DNA of 26,377 nt, taken from the NCBI GenBank assembly GCA_958430865.1, contig CAUDNR010004271.1, forward strand, positions 32,577 through 58,953, read 5' to 3'. Below, one piece after another: positions 11,270 to 21,742 of the stretch. The notes beneath the pieces were generated by a model. That model saw nothing but the letters and a program-made list of their open reading frames with translations. It had not been told where the DNA came from and made no database searches. Both the position numbers and the translations under genes were made by a program. The stretch comes from Entrophospora sp. SA101. Lineage: Eukaryota > Glomeromycota > Glomeromycetes > Entrophosporales > Entrophosporaceae. Position 1 is the stretch's first letter. The number at the start of each line of letters is the position of its first letter.

Positions 11270-12120
11270 CAATTGATTGACTACTTAAATATAATATTAT
11301 AACAATAAAAGAATTTTATGTTTTATTGATTTCCCAATACCTTTTTTTCAAAATGCATATTAATATATTTTTCTAAAAAAACTATTATAAATTATAGATT
11401 AATAAAATTTTGTACCTATCTATCATAAATATTGGAATAGAGTTGATGTTATACTAATAAGATAATAAAAGATGAATTAATATATCAATATATTAACATA
11501 AATATAAATTACTATCATCACTTACTTTGTTAAAAATCTAATTAATACAATTTTTTTAAATTTAGAAGATAGAAGGAATGAAAGAAGGAATGTGAGAGGA
11601 AAGAAAAATTGGTACAATTAAATCTAACAGGCTATTAAAAAATATATAGAATAATAANNNNNNNNNNCAAGAAAATAATTACTTCAAAACAATAAAATTC
11701 TAAAAAGATTATTTTATATATATATTATTCTGGTATTGAGTTAGTTAAAAATAGCATTATTAGTTGATAGAATAGGTCTTTAGTTTCAATGTAATAATGA
11801 GATATTCTCAATAAAATTATTTGTTGTAGAGTTCTATTCTTTTTTAAAACATGTACTTTACTATGCTCACTATATAGGAATTTGTCTGCTAAGATCATTT
11901 CTAAATTTAGTCGATTATTACTAAATTTAGACTAGCTCTTGAATATCGTATCTAAATTTGGCAGTAAAACTAAAATCACGTGAAGACCTATTTGAAAAAT
12001 ATTACAAAATTGCTATTTTTGAAATTTGGCCACATGTCGCAGCAATATGACCGTGCCAGCCATAATAATTTTAAACCAATAGGAATCTAATACGAATAAA
12101 AAAAGTACTAAAAAATGGTA
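11270..12120. other. AT-rich intergenic DNA with an assembly gap
   Basis: No coding region, RNA gene or complete repeat is visible. Ten unresolved bases (N) occupy 11658-11667. The surrounding sequence is low-complexity A/T. Confidence 0.7.
11658..11667. other. Assembly gap (10 N)
   Basis: Ten N characters. The length may be a placeholder rather than a measured gap. Confidence 1.
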
Positions 12121-12126
12121 AATTAA

Positions 12127-12770
12127 TAGCTATTTAATTATAAGCAATACAAACAAAACAGGATGAGCAGAATGAGCAGATATATTATTCGCAATAATTA
12201 GATCATTTGGTATTTTATAGATAACTTGCATTTTAAATTAGCATTAAAATCGATTAAATATATTCTGGTTCATAAAAAAATTTTTGGGAGCATTTCTTCA
12301 AACATGATGAATTTCAAAACTGCGGAACGATACACACCCGGATTTGCCTACACGGAAAAAAGGACAGGAAAGTTGATCTCATTTAACGTGATACATGCAG
12401 ACGTTCTTGGTTGTACGATTTGGTCATGAAGTGTCAGTTTTATGAATGAAATTATTAACAATCGGATTAGCCTTTTATTATTAGTTTGTTAATTATATGT
12501 ATAAATTAAAGGTAAATAAATAATTAAGAATCTATTTTAACGCTGAAATTTGTTATATTACTATATGTATCTAATGTGAAATGAGTATTTTTTATTATTG
12601 ATATAGCTATTTAATTATATGAACACAAACAGAATGAGTAAATCCTGCATATAATTAGATGTTTAGAGATGATATTTTAACATTTTTTAAAAAAAATTAT
12701 GGATTTTATACACTTTTAAACTGGCATTAAAACTGATCCAATAAGTTTGGTTTCGATAAGAAATTTTTAC
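12127..12770 (+). repeat. Diverged direct duplication (two units of about 170 bp)
   Basis: Unit 1 (about 12127-12295) and unit 2 (about 12604-12770) share an ordered series of blocks: AGCTATTTAATTATA, ACAAAC..AGAATGAG, ATAATTAGAT, TTTTATA, TTTAAA(C/T)T(G/A)GCATTAAAA and an AAATTTTT tail. They are in the same orientation about 475 bp apart. A 67-codon plus-strand frame at 12226-12429 overlaps unit 1 but has no recognisable domain and is not preserved in unit 2, so I do not call it a gene. Confidence 0.55.
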
Positions 12771-12772
12771 TA

Positions 12773-12985
12773 TCACCTTATTGTATCACAGAAATGAAAA
12801 TCAATGACCACATGGAAATAAAAGGGGATATAAACAAGGGATATAAATCTAATATCTTTTTTGAAATGATCTGATAGAAAATAGGGAAGGCCGTGAATTT
12901 TATTGAAGAGTCTGTTAGGACTTCTTCTATGTTCAGGTACTTGCTTCAGACGACGAATGATCTCTGGAATTAAACAAAAAGTCAT
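12773..12985 (-). pseudogene. Possible HMG-box (MATA-HMG-like) gene remnant
   Basis: A 70-codon frame contains EIIRRLKQVPEHRRSPNRLF just after a TTAATTCCAG that could be a splice acceptor. As I recall, Glomeromycotina HMG-box proteins begin their box with a similar leader (EII..L..VP.HRRSPN) followed by an aromatic IYRK segment. Here the sequence departs from that pattern immediately after RSPN, and the rest of the box is missing. It is more GC-rich than its surroundings, which supports a coding origin. No neighbouring exon was identified. The assignment is tentative. Confidence 0.28.
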
Positions 12986-12999
12986 TGAAATGAGTTAGT

Positions 13000-13630
13000 C
13001 AGATAATCTAATGAATAAAAATTACGAGGCACTTGCTGAAATTTTTCTAAATTCTCCGTTCTTTTATTTTATTAATTTCTTTTTTTTTGATAACTACGAA
13101 AAAAAAAAAATAGTATTTTAATTTTATTCGATATCAGGAATTATAATTTTTGAGTTTCTAGATTAACAAGAGTTTATAGATTTCCGTTGAAGAGGAAAGT
13201 TAATGTTTTTAAATATATATTGTTATTTTTTTAATAAACTAATTTATTACAATTTTTCTTCTAAATTCAACAATAAATTTAGTTTATTTATAGCAGATTG
13301 AGAAGAATACATTGAAAATCTTGTGGATGAAAATTAGTAAAAGGTCGACTTGAAGATACAATAAATCTTTAATTCTCAAATTAAATGAGTCAAAATAAGT
13401 GGATTCGATTTTTTTGGCTTTTCCCTGCCATACAAAAAAACGAATTTGCATAGACGTAAAAAGGATTATTCTATTAAACCTGACATCTAAACTTGTTCAT
13501 TTTAGGAATATTTTTTAAAGAACTCTATCGTATGCAACCATCATCAAAATATAATTATAATGGTTATAATAAAAACATTGATATGGGAAAGGAAAATTAA
13601 TTTTATTTTCTCTTAGAATTGGTTCCTTAA
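13000..13630. other. AT-rich intergenic DNA
   Basis: Homopolymer-rich sequence. I see no gene, RNA or complete repeat. Confidence 0.6.
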
Positions 13631-13632
13631 AT

Positions 13633-14107
13633 TTGATCATTACTTGGGCGATGTATTTATTTATAAATAATAAAATGAAATATATGTCAAATAACAACAT
13701 CGGCGGCGTTCATTGTTTCATCAAAGAAGAAAATCAAAAGTCATTTATGATTGTGATGAGCGTTTGCAACTTCTCAATCCCAGTAATTTGGTATGAATCA
13801 ACAAGGGAAACAGCTGGCACAAGAATTTAAGCTCTTTTGAAAGCTACTGGAAAATTTTCCGAGAAACAGCAACAATGGACTATTAGTGCTGGTATTAAGA
13901 CAAAGAATGCTAGTGATGATAAATCAAAAGACTTTGGAGAATTTGAAGAAAAGCTCAATAGTAGTGGTAATTTTGCAGTTTACTTTCCTTTGGATAAATG
14001 TGCAAATACATCTTGTGTCTTCTAAGGAACAGAAACTTATCTACAAGAAAACAGGGCGTAAATTAGGGAGAGTACATAAGGATTGTCAATCAGTTAAAAG
14101 ATCCTGA
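13633..14107 (+). pseudogene. Unrecognised coding remnant with frame breaks
   Basis: Three consecutive plus-strand pieces look protein-like. The first runs from 13633 through IGGVHCFIKEENQKSFMIV to a TAA at 13828. The same frame then continues without interruption as ALLKATGKFSEKQQQWTISA and KDFGEFEEKLNSSGNFAVYF to a TAA at 14023. After a frame change, SKEQKLIYKKTGRKLGRVHK runs to 14107. Codon composition and the mix of charged and aromatic residues resemble real protein better than the neighbouring DNA does. I do not recognise the family. It may be a pseudogene or a multi-exon gene whose introns I could not place. Confidence 0.25.
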
Positions 14108-15183
14108 CAAGTATACGTAAAAGACAAAGCCATTAGGCAACAGTCCGACCAAAAAGAGCATTTGAAACGACTCAGCCCCTACCCTGATCTGTTTTTTATT
14201 AATTACACAATTATTCTAATAAAATTGTTAATATCACAATCACATTACACAACAATACAATCGTGACGTTTTATCGCTTGTATGTATATACTAACAAAAT
14301 TATTTTGTAACATCATATGGTTTTGTTGCAGTCTGCCCCATATAAAATATTATAGTTATCCGCTTGTGACATATTCAGGTATGTGGCTTGAGATAAATAA
14401 GAACCTGGCTGTGTATGTGGCTGTACATAGTTCAGGAAAGTTTGATTGATAATCTAGTGCCGGAAACAATGGTTTGACTGTTGAGTCACAATTGATTCCA
14501 AGATTAAAACTTAATAAATGGGTTACCACTTATGGAAAATTAGGGATGAAATAAACGAACAGAACAAAAGCAAAAGTTAACTTGACAAAGAGACATTAAA
14601 TTATTTTGAGATTGAGTATAGTTTATAGCTGACCTCTAGCGTTTTCTCATTACCCGCGCCAAAGGGTTCTTATTCCATCATTCAACTGAACTCAAATAAG
14701 ATAAGACAACTAAAATGATAGAATGACATATAAATAAATCATGTAATAATGTAATTCACTCGCTAGAAGTCGGTTCTTTTCTGAAGCAATGATACAATCA
14801 ATAGAGCCACTCAACGTCAAATCATTTCAGACACGAACAGCCTTGTAAAGTATTCTGGATATACAACAAATTTGCCTCGAGTTTCATCATATCTTTTTTC
14901 ATGATCTATTAATGGATGATGATGAACAAATGCAAGCATGAAAAAATACATAAACCTATGACATATTTGGATCATTAGCGTAATATTTAACCATATTCAG
15001 TATTTTATTGACTGTTGGTCTCAAATATACATATATACCATGTTTCTTCAAGATTGTTAATATAAAAAAAAGTAAAACTTATAAAATATTACATACCCAT
15101 TTTATCTAATTACAAATTCAGGTATTTACTTATGTGATTTATACTTTCAAATTGCATATTCTGCTAAATGACTTCTGTAAACA
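14108..15183. other. Intergenic stretch bounded by two facing copies of the dispersed motif
   Basis: No recognisable gene. Short protein-like runs occur on the plus strand near 14460-14550 (NNGLTVESQLIPRLKLNKW) but they are broken by stops. An E2F-type consensus (TTTGGCGCGGG on the minus strand) sits at 14653-14663 in a small GC-richer patch. The motif copies at 14319 and 15185 face each other across this region. Confidence 0.4.
14319..14345 (-). repeat. Dispersed GTTGCAG..TGCCCC motif, copy 3
   Basis: Reads GGTTTTGTTGCAG followed by TCTGCCCCATAT. Same orientation as copies 1 and 2. Confidence 0.65.
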
Positions 15184-15184
15184 T

Positions 15185-15222
15185 CCATATATGGGGCATG
15201 TTGCTGCAACAAAGCCAAAGTG
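15185..15222 (+). repeat. Dispersed motif, copy 4, at the start of arm B
   Basis: Reads CCATATATGGGGCATG, then TTGCTGCAACAAAGCCAAAG. This copy is uninterrupted, so it shows the empty target of the 366-bp transposon in arm A. It lies about 175 nt upstream of the copy B start codon, in the same relation to the gene as copy 1. Confidence 0.75.
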
Positions 15223-15396
15223 AACATTTGATTACAGGACCAATTAAATAATTGGGGGGACAAGTAATTGTTGTAAATTATTATTTAAAATCAAAACAGT
15301 ATTGTACTTAAATAATAATAAAAGATAATAAATATACTTTATCACTTAACATTAACTTTTACTTTTTAAAAATTTAGAAGGTAAAATAAAACAAAA

Positions 15397-16950
15397 ATGT
15401 CACAAACGTCATCAGCAATGTCATTATGTTCTGAGAAGTTAACACTTTGGATTCTTGTCGAAGGCAGTCCAAGACCTATAAAATTCCCTGTTGAATGGAA
15501 TACTTCACCAGACTTGGACGATCTTGCACACAAACTTTGTAAAGAAAAAAAAACCTTCGAAAATGTTGATCCAGAATCCCTTGAATTCTTTAACCATGAT
15601 GACAGAATCAACCCTCTTCGAGCAGGTACTCTTGTCACGAATTTGAGCACAACTGATGCAAGTCCTTTGGTTATACGTTACCCATTCTCTAACTCTGAAG
15701 ATAAAATAAAATATTTTTATCTTTTTGATTTCGAATCTATACACCCATCACATTTACACCTATCTGTATATTGTTTGTAGTCATAGTTCGTTGCAACTTA
15801 TCTGTATCCTGGTTAAAGAGCATATTTCCACACACAAGTGGCCTTTGGTGTCTTCTATATCACAAAGCTGAAGCAAACTTTGAAACTTGAGAGCAGAAAC
15901 CCTTCATATTTTTTTATCTATAGAGAAGATGGAAAGAAAAGTAGTGAAGAACAGGTTGAAAATGAGTTTGCATTCAATAAGGTAGTGGAGGACATTAAAC
16001 TGAATGAAAGTGGTAAATGTGGGATCAGTCTTTCAATTCAAATTCAAGTGAAGTGAATACTCATTTGTTTTCTTTTCTTTATAGGAAAGAAGGCATATGG
16101 AGAATGGGAAATAAGTGAAGTTTTTGAGAAGTTCCTGCATAAGAGTGGATCATCAGTAGGTGACATCAATCAGTTTGACATAGGTAACATTCTTGCAATG
16201 TTTTCTTATTTTGGATTATTTATCAGAGTGATTTATAATCTACATGTGTGCTTTTTTTTTAAACAGAAAAATTTACACAACCAGATCCAGAAATTTCTGA
16301 TGATATAGTTAATTCCTTTATTGGTGAACCAAGAGAAAGAAAAAGACCTTTATTCATGTTAATCGTAATGAGAGAGTTTATTTCTGCTTTTATGATTGTA
16401 GCTGTTGAACATGTCCAGTTAAAAGAAAGTAAGCTTTGTCTCAAGAGTGAAGAGTGGCTTGATGGAAGTCATGGTTTTGGTCCTGTTGACTATTCTGTAC
16501 ATCTTGAGGAATTTGTTTTATTGGTCTGTGAACCTAAAAAAGAGGATTTTGAGAAAGGTGCTGCCCAGAACATTGTGCAAATGCATAGTGCTGTGGAGGC
16601 AAATGAAATATTGTACATACTATTATTTGGTTTTTTATTGTTTGCTTATTGACATCTAATGCTCCATTTTCAGAAAATAAACAAAAAATAAAAGATAGAT
16701 GAGACAGATATGGAACCTGAACCTCAAGTACAAATATATAGTATTGTGACAAATGCATTAGGATGGTATTTTCTTAAATGGATTGGATCCCCAGAGAATT
16801 CTCAATTAGAAGATCTGGACCTCAATTTTGTAAGCTTGATGGTGATGATATGACAGATGCAAAGAAAATAACTAATTATATTGCCTCTATCCTGCAAATG
16901 CAAGTTAGTGGTCTAGGTAGCAATAAAAAAAATTGTCTGCAAGTGGCATT
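15397..16950 (+). pseudogene. Crinkler-type gene, copy B (decayed)
   Basis: Opens with LTLWILVEG, LDDLAHKL, FFNHDDRINPLRAGTLV and SPLVIRYPFS, a ubiquitin-like header of Crinkler type, without the stop seen in copy A. Later exons (about 15782-16035, 16086-16187, 16266-16597 and 16672-16950) carry HGFGPVDYSV, EPKK and AQNIVQ, the proposed nuclease core, then YS/GIVTNAL.WYFLKW. Lesions differ from copy A: the first splice donor is AT instead of GT at 15701, two separate 1-nt deletions lie near 15886-15897, the second donor is removed by a deletion near 16045, and further small deletions lie near 16330-16375. The residue between E and K of the ExK motif is Pro here and Ala in copy A. Both copies are probably non-functional. 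Confidence 0.7.
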
Positions 16951-17214
16951 CATTATTCAATTCTCTTTATTTTATTGCTATTATGTTGCATAAGTGTTTC
17001 TATAATGTCTCCCTTTTCTTTTTTACAAGGAATCACAAGAAACAGCTAAAAGCACAGAAGGAAGTGGTTAAATGTTTTTTGTGTAATCAAAAACATACAA
17101 CTTTATATTTTCTTTGCTGTAACATTTTTTACATAAAAGAGATTAAAACCTCTTTGCTATTATAAATTAACACAAAAAATTTATTTCAAATTTTTATTAG
17201 TATATATATATAAA

Positions 17215-18030
17215 AGGCTCCGAACGAATCAAATCAAATCGAATTCAAAAAACAGGATTAGATTTGTGACTCGATTTGAATTGATTCGAATCAAACCGGA
17301 TTCCTAAAAAAATTTTAATGTCATATTAAATTTATATTTTTAATTTGATAATTTAAATTTATATTACACAGTGAATCTCAATTAGTGTGCCTCCATTTAA
17401 TGAATACTAATGGATTGAGGTCTAAGAATGGTTTAATGATAATAAAATTCTTCTTGATATGATATTTATTTGAATTTTTAATGATAACAGATTTCTTGAT
17501 ATTAATATTAATTATAATCATCGCATGACCTATATTATTAATAATGAGTAAAAAGTAACAATTTACAGTTGTACAATTCATTAAAATAATAATAATAAGT
17601 ACTAATATTACTGATGCTTCTTCAACTTCTTCATTTTCTTCAACAAGAGATGCAATTATTGCACCAGGTAAATTTTTTTTTTGAATTTTACAATATTTAT
17701 AATATATAAATAAATATAAAATAAAAAATATTTTTGTAAATAAAATTATAAAATATACATTAAAATAAAAACTTTTCATTTATTATATATAGTGTATTTG
17801 ATTCAAATCATGGATTCAAATCCTATTATTATAGATTCAAACCAGTCAGTTTGAATCAGTTCAAATCAAATTATATATTCTAATCAGTTCAAATTGTATC
17901 AAATTATATATTCGAATCAGTTTGAATTGTATCAAATTATATATTCAAATCAGTTTGAATTGTATCAAATTATATATTCGAATCCGTTCGAATTGAATTG
18001 GTTTGAATTTCATTGATTTGTTCAGAGCCT
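17215..18030. mobile_element. 816-bp inverted-repeat element
   Basis: The ends are inverted: AGGCTCCGAACGAATCAA on the left and, reverse-complemented, AGGCTCTGAACAAATCAA on the right (two mismatches in 18). Flanks TATATAAA (17207-17214) and TATCTAAG (18031-18038) match at six of eight positions and may be an aged 8-bp target duplication. The interior is AT-rich with many GAATCAAAT-like repeats and a four-unit tandem array. A 133-codon minus-strand frame inside is Ile/Asn-rich and not convincing. It separates arm B from a kinase pseudogene. Confidence 0.65.
17865..17996 (+). repeat. 33-bp tandem repeat, four units
   Basis: Units start at 17865, 17898, 17931 and 17964, each ATCAAATTATATATTC followed by (T/G/A)AATC(A/C)GTT(C/T)(A/G)AATTG. 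They are nearly identical and lie near the right end of the 816-bp element. Confidence 0.9.
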
Positions 18031-18040
18031 TATCTAAGAT

Positions 18041-18740
18041 TCTACTTGTATGATATGCATCTGGATGTGATTTGTATACTTGTGAACTGCTACCGCTGCT
18101 GCTGCTATCATGTTTTTTTTAATTTTAGAGAATTTAAATAACCTTTTAATTAAACTATTATTATTACTATTACTATTATTGTTGTTGTTGTTATTATTAT
18201 CAAGAATTTCTTATTTTCAGCAAACTCTGAAAGCTCTCCAATAGTTGGTCTTTTTGATGCATCATCTGTGAATAACCATCAGGCATTTCAAGTAATATTG
18301 GTGGTCGTAAACCTTCACATATATCAAAAATCAAACAATGATTATGGGTTCTATCATCAAACGGTGAATGGCCTGCAAATACTTCTGGCCTAGTGTTGGT
18401 TTCCAAAACTAGAGAGTTTCGCAACCGTGCAAAAGTCAAAAGGTTTTGCAATAAGTCGAAACTAGTTTTGATTTTTGACTATTGACTTTTGATTTAGTTT
18501 TGACATATAACTTTTAATTTTAGTTTTGACCTTCGTCTCTTCAAAATAGTTTTGGCAACCAACACTATTCCAGCCAATATAAATATTCAGTTTCTTTTGT
18601 GCACTTTGTATTAACTTTTAATTTGCCCCCAAGTAGCTCAGCACAACGTATGATATATGGATTAAATCTTTTCTAAGTATAAAATATAAAGCACTACTAC
18701 ATAAATATCTTAATGTCAAATTAGAATATTTTTTGCAAGT
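18041..18740 (-). pseudogene. Protein kinase pseudogene split by a transposon
   Basis: A degraded minus-strand copy of the kinase at 23425-24933. Recognisable pieces in gene order: a D-helix region and catalytic-loop remnants (about 18740-18600), then F.GHSPFDDRTHNHCLIFDIC and GLRPPIL.EMPDGYSQMM, then RPTIGELSEFAENK, and a tail SHPDAYHTSRI at about 18041-18075. Catalytic HCDLHSGNIL and DLG sequences are not recoverable and there are several frame breaks. A 177-bp miniature transposon splits it at 18391-18567. It is useful as a comparator because its RPTIGEL junction lacks the extra AG seen in the other copy. Confidence 0.85.
18391..18567. mobile_element. 177-bp miniature inverted-repeat transposon in the kinase pseudogene
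   Basis: Ends are inverted over 21 bp with one mismatch (TAGTGTTGGTT-T/G-CCAAAACTA). Flanks TTCTGGCC (18383-18390) and TTCCAGCC (18568-18575) match at six of eight positions, differing by two transitions, consistent with an old 8-bp target duplication of the hAT type. The interior contains repeated AGTTTTGA(C/T) words. The homologous position in the kinase at 23840 has no insert. Confidence 0.82.
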
Positions 18741-19580
18741 AATCAATCTCTTGAATAATTAATTGGTCTTTATACAACACTTGTGAAAAGAGCTGAAAAT
18801 GCCACTTTGTAGATGGCCTAATATAATTTTAAGCCAAGAATCAACAAGAGGAATGGGAAAATATTCGTTAATAAATTTGATGGAAAGCATACATTGAAAA
18901 AAATGGATAACCAACTATATATTAGATTTAAACTGAAGATTTTGGTTGATAATCGAAATTCTTTAAAATTTAGTAACATGAAATTTTATGCACTTGTGAT
19001 GGCCAATACTTTTTATCCAGGCACTGTATGAAGCTAAACAACTACAAACGACACTTAAAGAAGCAAATTCCAAAAAAAAAAAATATAATGAAGGGATTTG
19101 ATAGAATCATTATTCTACAAGCCCTAACTTTAAGACAAACGCATATTCCGAATTTTAGGTTGCACGAAACTATTTTGTCATGTGACACAGCAAAACCTGA
19201 ATATAAAAAAAAGGGTGTCCACCGATTAAGAGTTTGCCGCAGAGCAGTAATAGTAATATCATCGAGTTGGACGGAACCCAAATGCAAGTCCTCAAACTCG
19301 GAATATAAACACAATGATAAGAGATGATGAACAAAATAATATTAAAAACTAATTGTAGTCCCAAAACAATCACATGCCATATATTGCAAATGACCAGAGG
19401 GAACATTAGAGATTTATATGAATTGATTAAAAATCACAGTAAAGAAAACTATATATCATTAATAAATTTTAATAACTTATAATAATAATTAATAATAATT
19501 AATAATAATAATGATGATAATGTTAACGATAATGATAGTGATAATGAAGATGATGATGATAATGACAACGATAATGATAA
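18741..19580. other. Non-coding stretch with a Tc1 end and low-complexity DNA
   Basis: Apart from the Tc1-type terminus at 18998-19026 I see no supported gene. Overlapping plus and minus frames of 78-99 codons at 19028-19406 mirror each other and show no domain. 19480-19580 is a low-complexity run of AAT, GAT and ACGATAATGAT words ending at the stop of the membrane protein gene. Confidence 0.5.
18998..19026. mobile_element. Solitary Tc1/mariner-type terminus
   Basis: On the minus strand this reads CAGTGCCTGGATAAAAAGTA and then TTGGCCATC, preceded by TA (19027-19028). CAGTGCCTGGATAAAA..TATTGGCCA is a classic Tc1-family terminal repeat. The DNA to the left has no intact transposase frame, and I could not find the other end, so this is a decayed or truncated element. 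Confidence 0.65.
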
Positions 19581-20248
19581 TTAATCAGTATTTTTAATAA
19601 ATTGAATAATTTGTTCTTTAGTAATTTCTACTAAATCGTTACCGCCATTCGAAAGAGCCTCCAAGACCCATTCAGCAGCACAACCAACAGACTTAAATAA
19701 GAGAATAATACAAACTACTGCAAATACAACACCGAATACAGCTCCAAGGAAAAGACCAAAGAAGCTTCCAAAAATTGATAAAATAAACGGAGTGCCAATA
19801 CCACCAATTATTGCCAGCATACCAAAAACAACAGGTATAATAAACAAAGCGATGAATGCAAAAACTATCAATGTGCAAAGATAAAAGTAATGCCATGTTG
19901 GATAATCTTCTCGTAAATCTTTAGGATTAATTATGTAATGTGCCAAACTTTTCACATCAATTCCACTTGAATTCGTATTTCTTTTATTAATTTTACTTTC
20001 AAGCGAAAATTTTCTATCCATGTTTTGATTAAATCTATCCCTGAACTCGTCATTCTTCAATAAAACCAATTCTTAAAAAAAAAAAAATTTTTGGAATAAA
20101 TTTTGAAATTAATTTTATAAAAGATAAAAAATAAAAAATAAAAAATAAATAAATTGATAGATTGATAAATACCATTATCATTTTGTTCATTGTTATTATT
20201 AATAATTTTGTTTATATTTGACGATGTAGACTTTGTGGCAGTTTCCAT
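19581..20248 (-). CDS. Small membrane protein of unknown function
   Basis: Two exons (20248-20173 and 20071-19581) joined by a GT-AG intron with matching phase give 188 aa. The first 55 or so residues are polar and Asn-rich. After LREDYPTWHYFY comes a continuous hydrophobic block of about 65 residues (roughly 95-160) rich in Gly and Phe: FIALFIIPVVFGMLAIIGG, then FILSIFGSFFGLFLGAVFG, then VVFAVVCIILLF. This is enough for two or three closely packed membrane passes or a hairpin with GxxxG-like packing. A short acidic C-terminal helix follows (NDLVEITKEQIIQFIKNTD). I do not recognise a family. The start is the ATG that puts the polar leader in frame. The hydrophobic block and closed splice phase make it a credible gene. 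Confidence 0.75.
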
Positions 20249-20867
20249 GATAATTTTGCTTTTAAAAACAAAAAAAAAAGTTGTAAAATTTATTATTTTT
20301 TTATTTTATAAATCAATATTGCTTGTTGATGATGATGTTTAGAATATCTTGTGAATAGCACATGTTTAATTATATATTTAATAACACATATTTCCTAATT
20401 AATAATTGATCAACTAAAGCTTTATTATTTTTTTTTGTGTGATATATAATAAATAGAAAAAGTGGGTAAGAAAATCATAGGTGAAACAAAAAGGTCATAT
20501 TAATATGTAGTATCGCGTATATTTTATAAAATTGGGTAAATTTATTTTTTTTTTGGTTATATAAAATCTCGTTGGAAAAAGCGATTGTTTCAAAAACTGC
20601 AAGATGTATATATATGTGTGATAAAAATATTCGTTTAGATAAAAAGTAGAACCAGATTTGCTTGAAAGACATAATAAAACTGGTAGTTGTATATTAATGA
20701 GGGTTTAACAAGGGTTTAACAAGGTTTACTAAAAATGTTTTAAAAAGGATGATATTAAAACAAATAAAAGAAAAATTTGTGAAGGTTTAACACTGATGAT
20801 GAGACAAGAAATTATCTTAAACATGTTAGTTTAATAACAATCCTTTGGTGGTGCACTTCGTGTAGAA

Positions 20868-21053
20868 TCAGTTGCAAAGGAAATAAATTTCACCCAATGG
20901 CTGCACTATTATATCTGTTTTACCAGTTGTAAATCTCAAGGTCATATTTTTTAATGCGTTGGCAAGTTCAAGAGCAAGATAATAATAGGTGATGATCCAG
21001 ATAAATCTTTTGTGTTGATCTGTATTTTGTTCCTTGTAATTACCTAAAATCAA
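20868..21053 (-). pseudogene. Possible exon remnant of an unknown gene
   Basis: A minus-strand frame after a plausible acceptor (TTGATTTTAG) reads NYKEQNTDQHKRF, then LALELANALKNMTLRFTTGK, then TDIIVQPLGEI. A one-base frame change would extend it with FATDSTRSAPPKDCY and stop. It looks like true coding sequence by residue mix but I cannot name the family or find partner exons. Confidence 0.28.
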
Positions 21054-21471
21054 TTAATTAACTTGTTGAAAAGCAGAATCCATAAATATCACATTGTCTG
21101 TTCTTTTCAATCCATTCCTTATGAATGTTACGAAGTTGGAGTTTCTATTCGAATGATTCATTTAATTTGAATGACTCATTTGATTTGAATCATTTGATTT
21201 AATTATATGAATTATTCAATTTTATTCATCTACTTGGATTGTTTGAAATTTTCAATTTGTTCAAACCTTCGAGTAATTATGTCATTCTCTTACATCAATA
21301 TCATCATTAGAAACCACGTTCAAAATATAACAAATTCTATATTATTAATATTACCATCATTAAATTATTCTTTAATGAGATGGGAATCATCCACCTATCA
21401 ATTCCAACTATATATTTCTTATATATTGCTATTCCTTTTATAATTTCCTATTACTATTTATTACTGTTATC

Positions 21472-21490
21472 ATCTATCTATCTATCTATC
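21472..21490. repeat. TCTA microsatellite
   Basis: Nearly five perfect TCTA units. Confidence 0.9.
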
Positions 21491-21714
21491 AGAATCGTTA
21501 CACGAGATAGATACGAATAGGAATAGAAATTTAAAAATATTTAGCGTATATTAATATGGGAAAATAGAAATGGACCACGGAAAAAATCATGATTGATTAT
21601 TAAATTATATTAATAAAAGTATAATTTCTAAGCTAGAATTAATCTTTGTGACGAATTGCATATAAGAAAATTAACTATATTTCAAGTAATTTACTATACC
21701 TTTAACTCAAAATT

Positions 21715-21742
21715 GCTTTTTTCACAACACGCCCCATATATG
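21715..21742 (-). repeat. Dispersed motif, copy 5 (partial)
   Basis: Reads GCTTTTTTCACAACACGCCC, then CATATATG. The GCCCCATATATG end is conserved; the GTTGCAG part has decayed. Confidence 0.45.

Larger units (their letters stand above)
15184..17195 (+). repeat. Inverted-repeat arm B (copy of 611-2809)
   Basis: Plus-strand counterpart of arm A. It starts at the CCATATATGGGGCATG motif and ends near 17195, where similarity stops about 12-20 bp before the 816-bp element. Compared with A it lacks the 133-bp transposon. It carries extra sequence near 15224-15260 and 15283-15300 and has lost about 30 bp near 16045 and about 12 bp near 17160. Confidence 0.85.

Noticed and set aside
17378..17779. 133-codon minus-strand membrane-like frame
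   Set aside because: It lies inside the 816-bp element, is dominated by Ile/Asn/Lys/Phe from AT-rich DNA and shows no domain or conserved motif.
19028..19406. Overlapping plus and minus frames of 78-99 codons
   Set aside because: Opposed frames over the same DNA with random composition; the first begins at a transposon terminus.
20701..20726. Telomere-like GGGTTTAACAA repeats
   Set aside because: Only two or three imperfect units; this is not the TTAGGG-type telomere repeat and the location is internal.
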